Shown: positions 10,185-19,949 of the stretch, piece after piece
How the letters are laid out: each line of letters begins with the position of its first letter
How positions within the stretch are numbered: position 1 is the stretch's first letter
Source of the DNA: Orientallactaga sibirica
Taxonomy: Eukaryota > Chordata > Mammalia > Rodentia > Dipodidae
Direction of reading: 5' to 3'
NCBI GenBank assembly: GCA_036365145.1
Contig: JAEOAD010000005.1
Location: 2,170,001-2,234,000, forward strand
DNA length: 64,000 bases
Position numbers and translations under genes: made by a program
Notes under the pieces: generated by a model
Seen by the model: only the letters and a program-made list of their open reading frames with translations
Told to the model about the DNA's origin: nothing
Database searches by the model: none

Positions 10185-10408
10185 GTACAGAGCTCAGAGC
10201 AGAAAGAAGAGTGAGAAACACTCACTATGAAAGTCCAGGAAAGGACAAGGAGCCCAGGAGTTGATTAGACTGAGGAGAGGGATGGTGAAAGTCCAAGAGA
10301 GTCGCAGTCCAAAGCCTAGGAAGACAGTGGTTGCTAACCTCCTTGTGAGAATGAACACAGGGGAAATGGTCTAGGAGGAGGGAGTTAGTCAAAATTTAAG
10401 ATTTGTGG
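10185..10408. other. Unannotated spacer
   Basis: Purine-rich unique sequence. No gene is seen. Confidence 0.4.
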
Positions 10409-10502
10409 GGCTGGAGAGATGGCTTAGTGGTTAAGGCAATTGCCTGCAAAGCCAAAGGATCCCGGTTCGACTCTCCAGGACCCACGTCAAGATGTGCAAG
10501 GG
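10409..10502 (+). repeat. Composite ID SINE, 5' part
   Basis: Intact head with A-box-like TGGCTTAGTGG and B-box-like GGTTCGACTCT. It is interrupted at the body by a B1 insertion and resumes at 10668. Confidence 0.92.
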
Positions 10503-10653
10503 AGCCGGGCGTGGTGGCGCACGCCTTTAATCCCAGCACTCGGGAGGCAGAGGTAGGAGGATCGCCATGAGTTCGAGGCCACCCTGAGACTACAGAGTGA
10601 ATTCCAGGTCAGCCTGGGCTAGAGTGAGACCCTACGGAAAAAAAAAAAAAAAT
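10503..10653 (+). repeat. B1 SINE nested in an ID SINE
   Basis: A full-length B1, from AGCCGGGCGTGGTGGCGCACG to a poly-A tail. It is flanked by AGATGTGCAAGGG at 10490-10502 and 10654-10666. This is a 13-bp target duplication, the hallmark of L1-driven insertion. Its low divergence suggests a young copy. Confidence 0.95.
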
Positions 10654-10666
10654 AGATGTGCAAGGG

Positions 10667-10775
10667 GACGCATGCATTTGGAGTTTGTTTGTAGTGGCTG
10701 GAGGCCCTGGTACGCTCTCTCTCTCTCTAAATATATATATCCCTCTTTCTCTCTCAAATAAATAAATAAAATATT
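10667..10775 (+). repeat. Composite ID SINE, 3' part
   Basis: Resumes with GACGCATGCATTTGGAGTTTG, GTGGCTGGAGGCCCTGG, a (CT)n(AT)n stretch and the AAATAAATAAATAAA tail. Confidence 0.9.
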
Positions 10776-10869
10776 TAAAATGTTTATTTAAAAGTTTTAA
10801 GATTCATGAATAAGCCGTATGGAAACCTATCTCTTTGCTAGCTCATAATATATGAGTTAAAAAGAGAGA

Positions 10870-11710
10870 GTTTGTAGCTTGTGGAGGTGGATAATGTTGC
10901 TGTTATGACAAAAACCTCAATAGCAGGGGTAAAATACTTTCCAGGGAGGCCCCTAATGTTCCTCAAACATTACAGGCTATTGCCAAGGCTCTTGGTTGCC
11001 CACCAGAACTAGATGGTGAGACCCTGTTGCTAAAGACTCCACATGCTTGGGCTGCAGGTCATTGAGAAATGAAGCCGGAGCTGAGCTGGAAGCCTCCTCC
11101 CTGTTGACTAGCGGTCAGGATGCTGGAAAAAGCTCTGCAGCCTGTTGGTAGAGAAAAGTCATCAATGGTCTTAACCAGCAGGGGCCCTGCAAGCTTTACT
11201 GCAGGACAGCCAGGCCACATATGGTACAATGGTGGCATGTCTATTGTGGGGAAAACCAGCTTCTCCTTGACTGGACTTGTGGCCTGCTCTGTGCTCCTGT
11301 CTGGTGCTGAAAACATAATGTAAAGCCCATGGCTTGGGAATTCTCAAGCCCTCAAGGAGAAACTGTTACTGTTGTCTAGCTAAGTGGATGTATTATGCCC
11401 ACCAACACTACTTTCACTTTTGGTGAGAGACGGCAGTGACTACCGGGGGTGACTCAAAACTCAGCACAGTGCTGAGAAGGGACCTCGGAGCACTGGGTCA
11501 TCTTTATCACACTTATCAAGGCTCAGGATCCATTGCGGAAGAGGTGGCGGAAAGAATGTAAGAGCCACAGGAAGGAGAGGTGCTTCAGTACTGTCGTTCA
11601 GACACAAAGTGGCCTTGATATTCATGATCTCACAGTGGTCCATACTACCTACACAAGACCTGCATAATAGGAGACAAAAACGTTACAACACCAAAACAGA
11701 AGAGAGACTA
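10870..11710 (+). mobile_element. L1 LINE 3' region (5'-truncated)
   Basis: About 840 bp match the inverted copy at 47512-48200 in order: GCCGGAGCTGAGCTGGAAGC, TCATCAATGGTCTTAACC, ACAGCCAGGCCACATATGG, GGTGGCATGTCTATTG, CTCAGGATCCATTGCGGAAG and CAAGACCTGCATAATAGGAG. It is L1 3' untranslated sequence with no ORF2. A B1 has inserted at its end. Confidence 0.7.
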
Positions 11711-11872
11711 AGCCGGACGTGGTGGCGCACGCCTTTCATCCCAGCACTCAGGAGGCAGAGGTAGGAGGATTGCCGTGAGTTCGAGGCCACCCTGAGAATA
11801 CATAGTTAATTCCATTCCGGGTTAGCCTGGGCCAGAGTAAGACCCTACCTCGAAAAACAAACAAACAAACAA
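11711..11872 (+). repeat. B1 SINE nested in L1
   Basis: Full-length B1 with an (AAAC)n tail. It has an 18-bp target duplication AAAACAGAAGAGAGACTA at 11693-11710 and 11873-11890. Confidence 0.95.
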
Positions 11873-12060
11873 AAAACAGAAGAGAGACTATTTGGGGAGG
11901 TGTCGTTCAGACACAAAGTGGCCTTGATCTTCATGATCTCACAGTGGTCATTGAACACTGTCCTGCACATCTGCTGCACAGGACTCTGTGGAGTGCAGGT
12001 GGCCTCGCCTGACGTCAGGGCTGGCTGGAGGCTGGGGCTTGCCACCTCTGTCCAGCATCA
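11873..12060 (+). mobile_element. L1 3' continuation with duplicated block
   Basis: Beyond the B1 target duplication the text continues for a few bases, then repeats 49 bp already seen upstream (11592-11640 recurs at 11901-11949 with one change). It passes into unassigned GC-richer DNA. Confidence 0.5.
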
Positions 12061-12239
12061 CAAGATAGGATCATAGGACCTGTTACTCTTCTAGGAAAAG
12101 ATCAAAATTTGAAGCATTTTATTCCTACTGAGTACATAATGCATTGTGCAGATGAAAATCATCAGTTTAACAATCATACGTCCGGGACCAGGTACGTGCG
12201 GGAGGAGGTGCTGATATATACATACACGCAATTGAATTC

Positions 12240-12352
12240 TTTTCTTTTGACATAGGAGCTCACTATGTAGCCCAGGCTGTCCTCAAACTTCCAATCCTTC
12301 TGTCTCGGCCTCTCAAAGCTGGGATTATAGGCATATACCAGTACCCCCCACA
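12240..12352 (-). repeat. B1 SINE, diverged
   Basis: Inverted: ATAGGAGCTCACTATGTAGC, CAGGCTGTCCTCAAACTTCC, GCTGGGATTATAGGC. Confidence 0.7.
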
Positions 12353-12359
12353 GAAACCC

Positions 12360-12788
12360 TCTTTTAAATGTCTTTGTGTTGGGAGCTCTTTTCTCACTGT
12401 GCCATCTCCGTAGCCTCAGAACAACTATTTCATTGGGCAGAAGATCGTTGACATGCTGGCTCTGTGAGGCTAGCAGCTCCAGTTCTAGCCAGCTGCCCCC
12501 CGACCCCAAAGTGTCAGAACTTAATCTGAGTATGGGCATTACAGCCCTGGCCCGAGCTCGGCTGAGCCTGTCTCAAAACAGCATCTCCCTACAAGTTCCT
12601 GCTTAGTCTCTGGCACCATCTGAAGATTTCTCTTATTTTAGAACCTAATTATGGTCTTCTAAATGTTGTGTATATTTCCCCAGGGTTTCTCTGTGTTGTA
12701 GGAGAAGGTAGAGGCCCTAGCAGCTTGCTCTCCCCATTGCCAGGAAGCAAAGGCAAGCAGAAGGCTCTGGACATTGCCACACAGGATA
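12360..12788. other. Unannotated sequence
   Basis: No gene or confident repeat. Two overlapping frames on opposite strands (12174-12539 and 12376-12606) have no domain. Confidence 0.4.
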
Positions 12789-13500
12789 ATTAAGACTCGA
12801 GAAGTCTGTGTGTTTCAATTCTCAGTGTGGAAACAGACCGATCTTTACCAGTTGCTAAAAGGCAAACTCTAGTTCATAATATGAACGATCTCCTAGGATG
12901 AATGCCATCCGGGCAATCTGGTGGCTTAATTACTTCCTCCCTGATGACTTATGACTTGGAACAGATAAGAAAGTAGGGTATCAAAACAAATACTTGAAGC
13001 TCAAAGATAAAACATGTTAATAATTAGTAACAGCTAGAAGCAAAGTTAATTCCCAGTGGGCCCCTCATGCCAACCATTTAATGCAAATTAACAAATGATA
13101 TTTTAATGTAAAGGACTTGAAAGCTAATATTCTAATTTTCTAAGGAAGATCAATAACTCAACCAACAATAATGCATTCTAGAAAGGAAATTAGAGCTAGA
13201 GTGATAATTTTAGAGATAAGCGTAAGGCTATGTAAGTTTATATTTGTGGATCCAAAATGAGACTAAATTACAATTAGGTGCCACATGCCCTGGAAGGAAG
13301 CCCTTGTAAAAATGACAAGTGCAAGCAGTAGCCGATCACAAAGCGATAAAACTGGTCCCATAACACTAGATAATGTTTGAAGGATTGTGAAGGCTAATTC
13401 TGAACTAAAATGGTGTTGTTTTGAAGTCTTGGATCTTGTGTTTTAAATAAAAGTTTAGTAAATGAATAATGAAATAGCATTCTAATTTCTTGAGCTGGGT
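12789..13500. promoter_or_regulatory. Candidate conserved non-coding element
   Basis: About 700 bp of AT-rich DNA free of every SINE, LINE and microsatellite found elsewhere in the window. It holds homeodomain- and POU-like words (GGCTTAATTACTTCC at 12923, ATGCAAATTAAC at 13081, several TAAT cores) and ACTTGGAACAG. There is no open frame of note. These properties resemble developmental enhancers, but conservation cannot be shown from one sequence. Confidence 0.3.
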
Positions 13501-14182
13501 TGCTTGGGGTGAACAATCTTGCCTTCTCATACAAACATACAGCCCAGTGTTCAGACTGTAACAGATGGTGGCCAAGAGCATTATCATGCTCGTCACCATC
13601 ACCGTCATCATTGTCATCATGACTGCTTTGTGTGTGTGAAGCACTAAGTAAACACATCAAAGGTGACACATTCCAGGAGTAGAATGGATGTCCTCTGAAC
13701 TAAGCAATGGAGATCAGCGTTATAGACAAGAAAGGGCTTGAATAAAACACAGACTGGTCATTTCAAAGTTAATTTCCCTGGAAAGTTGGACAAGGGGATG
13801 GACTAATGGAAAATAACTGGCTAATGTCAGGTTACTGCAGGTGACATTTGGTATGTGTGAAGATTCAGGCCAAGGCAGTTTTGTTATTGTGCCAGTTGAA
13901 ACTGGTCTGTTTAGAAAATTGCTGCTGTTACCTTTCTAATCCTGATTTCTGATTGACAGGAGTTTAGGTCAGGTTGCTGATAAGGAAAATTAGCATGGGT
14001 GACTCCATCTTATTTTTTATACCAGTCTCTTGAATCATAGAGCAGGAACTTACTCAAAAAACAGTGGCTTCCTATAATTTTTATTTAATAACGCACATTC
14101 CAAAATACCTATACTTATCTACCTTATAGTAATGGGCATTTGGATGGTTTTCAGTTTGGAAATATTATTATTGTTATTGTTA
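13501..14182. other. Repeat-poor sequence
   Basis: Continues the SINE-free block. A short CATCACCGTCATCATTGTCATCATG trinucleotide stretch (about 13597-13621) produces the Asp/His/Met-rich minus-strand frames. No gene is seen. Confidence 0.4.
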
Positions 14183-14335
14183 TTATTTTGGTTTTCTGAG
14201 GTAGGGTCTCACTCTAGCTCGGGCTGACCTGGAATTCACTATGTACTCTCAGGGTGGCCTTGAACTCTTAGTAATCCTCCTACCACTTCCTCCCAAGTGC
14301 TGGGATTAAAGGCGTGGGCCGCCATACCAGCTGGA
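14183..14335 (-). repeat. B1 SINE
   Basis: Inverted copy. The TTCTGAGGTAGGGTCTCACTC start is preceded by a (TTATTG)n-like stretch and the element ends at GCCGCCATACCAGCTGG. Confidence 0.9.
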
Positions 14336-14399
14336 AATATTATTAATAATCCTAATTTAATACTGTTCTTTGTGTATATAGCTTTGTGATAAACATGAC

Positions 14400-14584
14400 T
14401 TAATTTTTCTTTTTTTCTTTCCTTTCCTTTCTTTTTTTTTTTTTTTTTGAGGTAGGGTCTCACTCTGGTCCAGGCTGACCTGGAATTAACTATGTAGTCT
14501 CAGGGTGGCCTCGAACTCACAGCGATCCTCCTACCCCTGCCTCCTGAGTGCTGGGATTAAAGGCGTGTGCCACCATGCCTGGCT
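14400..14584 (-). repeat. B1 SINE with T/C-rich tail
   Basis: Inverted B1 preceded by CTTTCC repeats and about 18 T. It is a second copy within 100 bp of the previous one, in the same orientation, but with a different tail and so an independent insertion. Confidence 0.9.
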
Positions 14585-14974
14585 TTATGACTTAGTTTTT
14601 GATTGTGACATTCTACCAGAAACAAAATATACAAAATCTATGTTTCCATCTAAATATTTAATAGAAATATTTAATTGAAATCACATTTATCCAGAGAATT
14701 AACATCTCTACGGACACACAGGCCTCATTTATTTGACTTTATTAGTTAAAAATTCATAATAATTCAATGTGGAACTGAAATCTTTTATTTTGTAAGCATT
14801 TTCTTTAAAGGTAACAACAATTTCAATATCAGGGTATATTTCAAGTTCAAGACCTATTCATTAAACATTTTAGAAACTGCTTTTACATATATAACACACA
14901 GTAATTGCAACTGAATCTTGTATAGAAATAACAAGCTACAAAAGAAAATGCCCTTGCGATAATGAATTTTCTAA
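14585..14974. other. AT-rich unannotated sequence
   Basis: Low-GC DNA without SINEs. No gene or coding frame. Confidence 0.4.
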
Positions 14975-14979
14975 GTAGG

Positions 14980-15469
14980 TGTGATGGTGAAGTTTGTGTC
15001 AACTTGATCTGTTGAGGAATCCACAGACATTCCTCATAAGTGGGTCTCTGAGGTTGCTTCTAGAAAGGATTAACTAAAGGAAGAATCCTTCCCCCAGGGT
15101 GCACCCTTCCCCAGAGTAGGCGGCTCCTCTCAGAGGAGGGGGCTGGTTGATAAAAAAGAAGCTCTGGGAAGAAAGGCTCTCTCTCTCCTCCTACCTGGCT
15201 GCCGGTGCTGCTCGCTGTTCTCTGCTTGGTGCTTTCTGCCTCCCAGTGTGGACTGAAGAGCAGCGTCTCTCCAGGACGCCTCCAGGCTTTCAGTACCGGA
15301 TTAGGACTGCTGAGGCTTCCAGCCTCGTGGACTGAGCAGCTACCGGGTTCCTTGACTCTCAGGCCTGCAACCTGCTATTGCTGGACTGCTGTAAACTAAT
15401 CCAATAAATTCCCTTTTAATACAATCCATTCTATCAGTTCTGTTCCTCTAGAGAACCCTGACTAATACA
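14980..15469 (+). mobile_element. MT-type ERVL-MaLR solo LTR
   Basis: The 490-bp element begins TGTGATGGTGAAG and ends CTGACTAATACA, with a perfect 5-bp target duplication GTAGG at 14975-14979 and 15470-15474. AATAAA lies at 15403-15408. The 3' text (CTGTTCCTCTAGAGAACCC) matches what I remember of rodent MT-family LTRs. The two overlapping frames here (15147-15335, 15205-15399) are LTR sequence, not genes. Confidence 0.85.
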
Positions 15470-15474
15470 GTAGG

Positions 15475-15809
15475 TTTGAGTTGACCATACTTAAAGATCA
15501 TGGACAATTTCGTTTGCAAGTTCTTCTCCGTTCTGTCACTTCAGATCATCTAGATCCACACACAGATTGGTCTTCATATTAACCTCATTTGATTTTAGCA
15601 GCGAACACTTATCAGCATGTAGAACTGGTCCTCAACCACAAAGAACACAAGTAGGTGGCCTTATCATGCAAACTCAGGATTATGAGTTCAAGGCCAGCCT
15701 GGGTACTTTCTCCAAACAGTAAGGTTACTTAGCTTAGCAACAGAGCACTGGTTTCTGTTGAAATTTCTCTTTTTGGATATGGACTCACATAGTCTTCCTT
15801 TGTGTGTAT
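15475..15809. other. Unannotated, with B1 fragment
   Basis: Mostly unique. A short B1-like piece lies near 15650-15710 (GATTATGAGTTCAAGGCCAGCCTGGG). Confidence 0.45.
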
Positions 15810-15845
15810 GGGAGAGAGAGAGAGAGAGAGTGAGAGAGAGTGAGA

Positions 15846-15887
<42 letters not shown>

Positions 15888-15900
15888 GGGAGGGAGGATA
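15810..15900. repeat. (GA)n(TG)n(GA)n microsatellite
   Basis: GA runs at 15812-15846 and 15867-15898 flank a (GT)n core at 15846-15866. Confidence 0.9.
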
Positions 15901-15919
15901 TGAATGAGAATGGAGGAAG

Positions 15920-16076
15920 GGATCCCATGTTTCTTTTTATAAGGATATTTTTCCCATCATCACAAGAACCGCTCCCTAATTTAACCCTAATGACCTTCCA
16001 AAGACCTCATCTACAAATGAGGGTTAGAGGGTCAACAAATGCATTTTGGGCGAGGGGAACAAACACGTTTTGACTA
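15920..16076 (-). mobile_element. MLT1-like MaLR LTR end
   Basis: TATAAGGATATTTTTCCCATC, CTCCCTAATTTAACCCTAATGACC, CCAAAGACCTCATCTACAAATG and GGTCAACAAATGCATTTTGGG follow the antisense end of MLT1 LTRs as I know them. It is old. Confidence 0.6.
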
Positions 16077-16449
16077 TAGCAACTGAGAAATTCATGCACT
16101 ACATTAAAATTCATAAATGCTCTTATATACTTCTTTAATGAACCTAATAATCTGGGTGAAAAATGGGGATGAGGGAATTAAGGTTCAGATATGTTAAAAG
16201 TTTCAAACAGGTTTATTCAGCCATGATAGCTCATGAAATCCCTTTCCTGGCTGGACTGTAAGCAGTTCCAATGTTCAAACTGGAAGTTTCGAAAGTCAGA
16301 CCCCAGGAACTCATACTTGAAGCTTTCCTTCCGAATTTTCCACACAAGAGCATCCAGTACCTGCACTCATGTCTTGACTGCCCTTGACTATCTGAAGTTC
16401 GAGGAAGGCTTTGTGACTTACATGGTATATCAGTTGTAAGTGGCAGGCC
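16077..16449. other. Unannotated, possible MIR trace
   Basis: At 16150-16235 the words AAAAATGGGGATGAGGGAATTAAGG are compatible with a MIR core, weakly. The opposing frames at 16233-16439 and 16311-16505 have no domain. Confidence 0.35.
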
Positions 16450-16568
16450 TGTTTGTTGAGCAGGTTCAGTCTGCCGGTGTGATGTGGCTCACACTGACAT
16501 CTCATGTCTTGACTATCTGTTTGTTGAGCAGGTTCAGTCTGCCGGGGTGACGTGGCTCACACTGACAT
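16450..16568. repeat. Two-copy tandem duplication, 68-bp period
   Basis: The 51-bp block at 16450-16500 recurs at 16518-16568 with two substitutions. The spacer (CTCATGTCTTGACTATC) also resembles sequence just upstream at about 16368. Confidence 0.9.
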
Positions 16569-16884
16569 TGACAGCATTTGGCGTTGCTGACAGCATTTCT
16601 TGAGGGCTTTCAAGTGTGTGGCCACGTTTAACTTAAGCACTTGCCATCATACTTTTTATTCCAGCCACTTCAGGTTAGTGCCAGGGTTGGGCCAATTAAA
16701 GATTCACATTTTAACAGATTTCCTTTCTTTCCGGAATTATTCCTGAAGAATGAATTTGTGTGTGTGTGCATTTGTGTTCATGCGTGTGGATGTGTGTGCA
16801 GGGTTGTGAGAGCTAGGGAGTACACAAAAAGTGACATGGTACATTTTCTGATGTTCTGTACTGGACCTTTTCTGCTCTCTGGAA
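16569..16884. other. Unannotated, with GT-rich tract
   Basis: Contains a short imperfect GT-rich microsatellite at 16757-16803. No gene is supported. Confidence 0.4.
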
Positions 16885-17110
16885 ATGCTGCTCACTTTTC
16901 ATTGCGACAAACACTGAGGGAAATAGTTTAAAGCAGGAGATGCTTTGCTTGGCTCACAGTTTCAGAGGCTCCATTGCTTTCGTCTGAGGCAAAGCAGACA
17001 CCTCATGGCAGCAAGTTTGGTGCAGGCTGCTCACTTCACGGGGATCAGGAAGCAGAGAGCAGGGTAACAGGAAGTGCCAGGCAAGACGTACCGCTCAGCG
17101 GCAGTGTGTT
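16885..17110 (-). mobile_element. MaLR-like LTR remnant
   Basis: Words such as TTTGCTTGGCTCACAGTTTCAGAGG, CACCTCATGGCAGCAAG and GGGGATCAGGAAGCAGAG resemble the antisense 3' half of a rodent MaLR-type LTR. Ends are not clear. Confidence 0.5.
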
Positions 17111-17421
17111 GTGTTGGCCACCCTGAAGACACTTATCACAATGTCCTTTGTTGTCTGTCTTGTTCCGAATGGGCCTCAAAGGAGATTCTTACAGACTTGA
17201 CAGGCAGAATGGAGGCACAGCAGTTTTGTGTAGCTCCTGTGCATTGTCACGATCTGTTGGTTCATGTCTTGAAGCAGCTGGACCTATGTCACACATACGG
17301 TATAATGTGTGTTCAGCTTCCTGAGAAGAGGCCAGGTTTCTTGAGGACCTATGCATCTTTAAGGTGAGAGGCAGTGAGAGCCAACACATGCCAGGGCCCC
17401 ATTTGTCTTGTGAGTGCCAGC
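17111..17421. other. Unannotated sequence
   Basis: A 97-codon plus frame (17074-17367) overlaps a 99-codon minus frame. Neither has a recognisable domain. I do not call a gene. Confidence 0.35.
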
Positions 17422-17493
17422 TTGTCCATGGCGCCTTCACATGCATAGCCACCCTGTTTGTCCATGGTGCCTTCACATGCATAGCCACCTTGT
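17422..17493. repeat. Two-copy 36-bp tandem repeat
   Basis: TTGTCCATGG(C/T)GCCTTCACATGC...CCACC occurs at 17422 and 17458 in direct tandem. Confidence 0.9.
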
Positions 17494-17703
17494 TTTAGCT
17501 GCTTGCTCTGTGGCTGTCAAGCTCCAGCATGTGGTGCCATTGTACAGAGGCCACTTTTATGTAAGGTCGAATCCCTGTTTATCATATGCAATATATGGTA
17601 TTTAATTATAAAACAGGAAACATACATAATGGTAAGCATAGAATACATGCTGTATAATATATGCACAAATTCTATGGCACATAATATAAAAACTATGTAC
17701 TGC
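17494..17703. other. Unannotated AT-rich spacer
   Basis: AT-rich DNA with many TATA words. No gene. Confidence 0.4.
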
Positions 17704-17906
17704 GCCGAAGACATGGCTTAGTGGTTGAGGTACTTGCCTATAGCTTAAGGACAGTGGTTCAATTCCCCAGGACCCACATAAACCAGATGCAGGTGTGGCG
17801 CATGTGTCCGGAGTTCATTTTCAGTGACTAGAGATCCTAGAACACCTTTATTCATCTGCCTCTTTCTCATTCTCTTTTTACCTCAAGTAAATAAATAAAA
17901 GTAATT
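17704..17906 (+). repeat. Composite ID SINE, diverged
   Basis: Head ATGGCTTAGTGGTTGAGG, B-box-like GGTTCAATTCCCC, body AACCAGATGCAGGTGTGGCGC and tail AAGTAAATAAATAAAAG. More substituted than other copies. Confidence 0.85.
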
Positions 17907-18479
17907 TTAAAAACCTATATATTCACACGCATACATATATATGTATCTATATATCTCCTGGGTCCTTGTTTCTTTAATCAGAACCTGACAGACACACACA
18001 GAAATTGGATAGGCATATTACTCAACTCCCAGGCTTTAAAAAAATATTGTTTTATGCAGGTTACATATACTTCTTGTCCCCTTTGTCTGGTTCCTGTGAC
18101 CCTGGGACTCTCCTCAGTGGGGTGATAAAGGCCTCCGTCAGTCCTTGTGAGGGAACGGGGACCACAAATAGCCAGGCTTGCTCCTGCATCCCTTGCCCCT
18201 CCCACGTGTCAGTCAGTACTGCGGATCCATTTGCCTCTGTGCTGCTCACAGCGTCCTGCACCTGTTCCCTGTTTACATCAGCGCCACTGCAATCCTCGCT
18301 GATTTGCAAAACTGAATCTATTTTGATGATTTAAATAACATTTGAATGCAAGCTGTGTTTCAGAAAAACTTTCCCTAGTTTATTAAAGTATATTTATATC
18401 CACATTGGACTCAGCAAATACTGACATCAGAGAAGAGCTTCTTTTTCCCTCTCTGTACCTGGACGGCTCTTCACCCTGT
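17907..18479. other. Unannotated sequence
   Basis: An ATACATATATATG stretch occurs at about 17931-17955. The 109-codon plus and 82-codon minus frames overlap each other and have no domain. Confidence 0.4.
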
Positions 18480-18666
18480 GCACCACGATGCCTCAGTTTG
18501 CTCAGGCTGCTGTGCAAAGAACCACAGTTGGGAGGGCTTCAGCCAGCGCCACCTATCGAATGGCTAGAGGTTCCGAAGGCCAGGTGTCCAGAATCAGGGT
18601 GCTTACAAGACCAATGCGTGGTGAGGACCTTCGGCCAAGCTTGCAGATGACCCATTTCTCACGGTG
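18480..18666 (-). mobile_element. MLT1-like MaLR LTR, part 1
   Basis: CCTCAGTTTGCTCAGGCTGCTGTGCAAAG, GGAGGGCTTCAGCC and AGAATCAGGGTGCTTACAAG follow the antisense MLT1 start. A (TG)25 microsatellite interrupts it. Confidence 0.55.

Positions 18667-18670
<4 letters not shown>

Positions 18671-18734
<64 letters not shown>
18671..18734. repeat. (TG)25(AG)7 microsatellite
   Basis: Perfect TG repeat at 18671-18720 followed by AG at 18721-18734. Likely highly polymorphic and Z-DNA-prone. Confidence 0.97.
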
Positions 18735-18759
18735 TGACTGTCGAGTATGCTCAGTTCTT

Positions 18760-18900
18760 TTCTTTTTCATAGAACATTAATCTTATCATGAATGTCACGT
18801 CTTCATGTCCTCATCTAACCTGACTGAGTCCCAAAGTCCAGTCAGAGGTCAGAGTGTCAGATGATTACGGCACCAGGAAACGTGCAGATGCTACAGTCTG
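18760..18900 (-). mobile_element. MLT1-like MaLR LTR, part 2
   Basis: AGAACATTAATCTTATCATGAATG, CTCATCTAACCTGACTGAGTCC continue the antisense MLT1 order (the 'all but ... cacctcctaa' zone). Diverged. Confidence 0.45.
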
Positions 18901-19311
18901 CAACTCTTTAAGTTCGAGTGCGTGGTGAAGATGGCATTGTTGGCCCCTAATGTCCCACCCATGGGATCACTGCATCTTGTTGGCTTTGCCTGAACTGCAT
19001 GCCTGTAGCTAAACCAACCCCTGCAGCTGGGAAACAGCAAGGCCCTGTCTGTGGCTCACCTGGAACCAGGGTCGATGTCAAGGAACTTGGAAAAGCCAAA
19101 GCCAGAGGCTGCTCTAAGCTCCCCAGTGTCCACTCCTCAGGAGAGCCATGGGGTAACCAGATTCCACAGAAGCAGAGGAGGCTGGGACTGAAATGGAGAA
19201 AAGATGGACATAAACATGCAGAAAGAATGAGAGACAGAAACAGAGGGGTTTTGTGGTTTTTCTAAGACCTTGGACTTGATGCAAATACATTCTTTTAAAA
19301 AAAAACACTAT
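18901..19311. other. Unannotated sequence
   Basis: An 88-codon plus frame (18999-19265) has basic composition but no domain. No gene is called. Confidence 0.4.
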
Positions 19312-19517
19312 TTTATTATTTATTTATTTATTTGAGAGAGGAAAGCGGGGAGAGAGGAGAGGGAGAATGGGTATGCCAGGGCATCCAGCCATTGCAAACG
19401 AACTCTAGATGCATGCACCACCTTGTGCATCTGGCTTACGTGGGTACTAGGGAGTTGAACCCAGGTCCTTTGGCTTTGCAGGCAAGCGTCTTAACCACTA
19501 AGTCATCTCTCCAGCCC
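19312..19517 (-). repeat. Composite ID SINE
   Basis: Inverted copy, (TTTA)n then GAGAATGGGTATGCCAGGGC, the body TAGATGCATGCACCACCTTG, inverted B box GTTGAACCCAGGTCC and AAGTCATCTCTCCAGCCC. Confidence 0.92.
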
Positions 19518-19949
19518 ACACATCTCTTCTTAATAGATCTGATCCTCTTGTCATGTTCTGCCGGTTCCCCCTCCTCTCCCCTGCATTCCTCATCAGGGTG
19601 GCTTGCTTTGGTTTATGTCGCTTGTAGCTCGTGTCTATAACAAATCCAAGGAGCTTATTCAAGTTTCCCATAACTCCATGATAGGACAAGGAGTGTTGCC
19701 AAGACCCAGGAATAGTCTGTCTGCCCTGGAAGGAAAAGCCGAGACCCTGGACATTCGTCATTTTTGTCACCACTGTCCTCTCCTTGCCCAGTCCCTCAGG
19801 ATGCCAGGGCTCTGTCACCCTCCAGTGACATATTGTGGGCAAAGATGACTCTGTTTTCACGCCGATATCATATTCTAGCTGGCACTAAGTTGGCGCCACC
19901 ATTGTGGGGAAGGAGAGTTCTTTTCAAGGTTTGGTTGGGGCCGCCATGG
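19518..19949. other. Unannotated sequence
   Basis: Overlapping plus (81 and 104 codon) and minus (120 codon) frames occur. None has a domain. The 19560-19660 part may be old LTR sequence. Confidence 0.35.

Noticed and set aside
10409..10470. tRNA gene (A-box and B-box words in ID heads)
   Set aside because: The tRNA-like heads belong to SINEs. They cannot fold into a full cloverleaf with an anticodon arm and are followed by SINE bodies.
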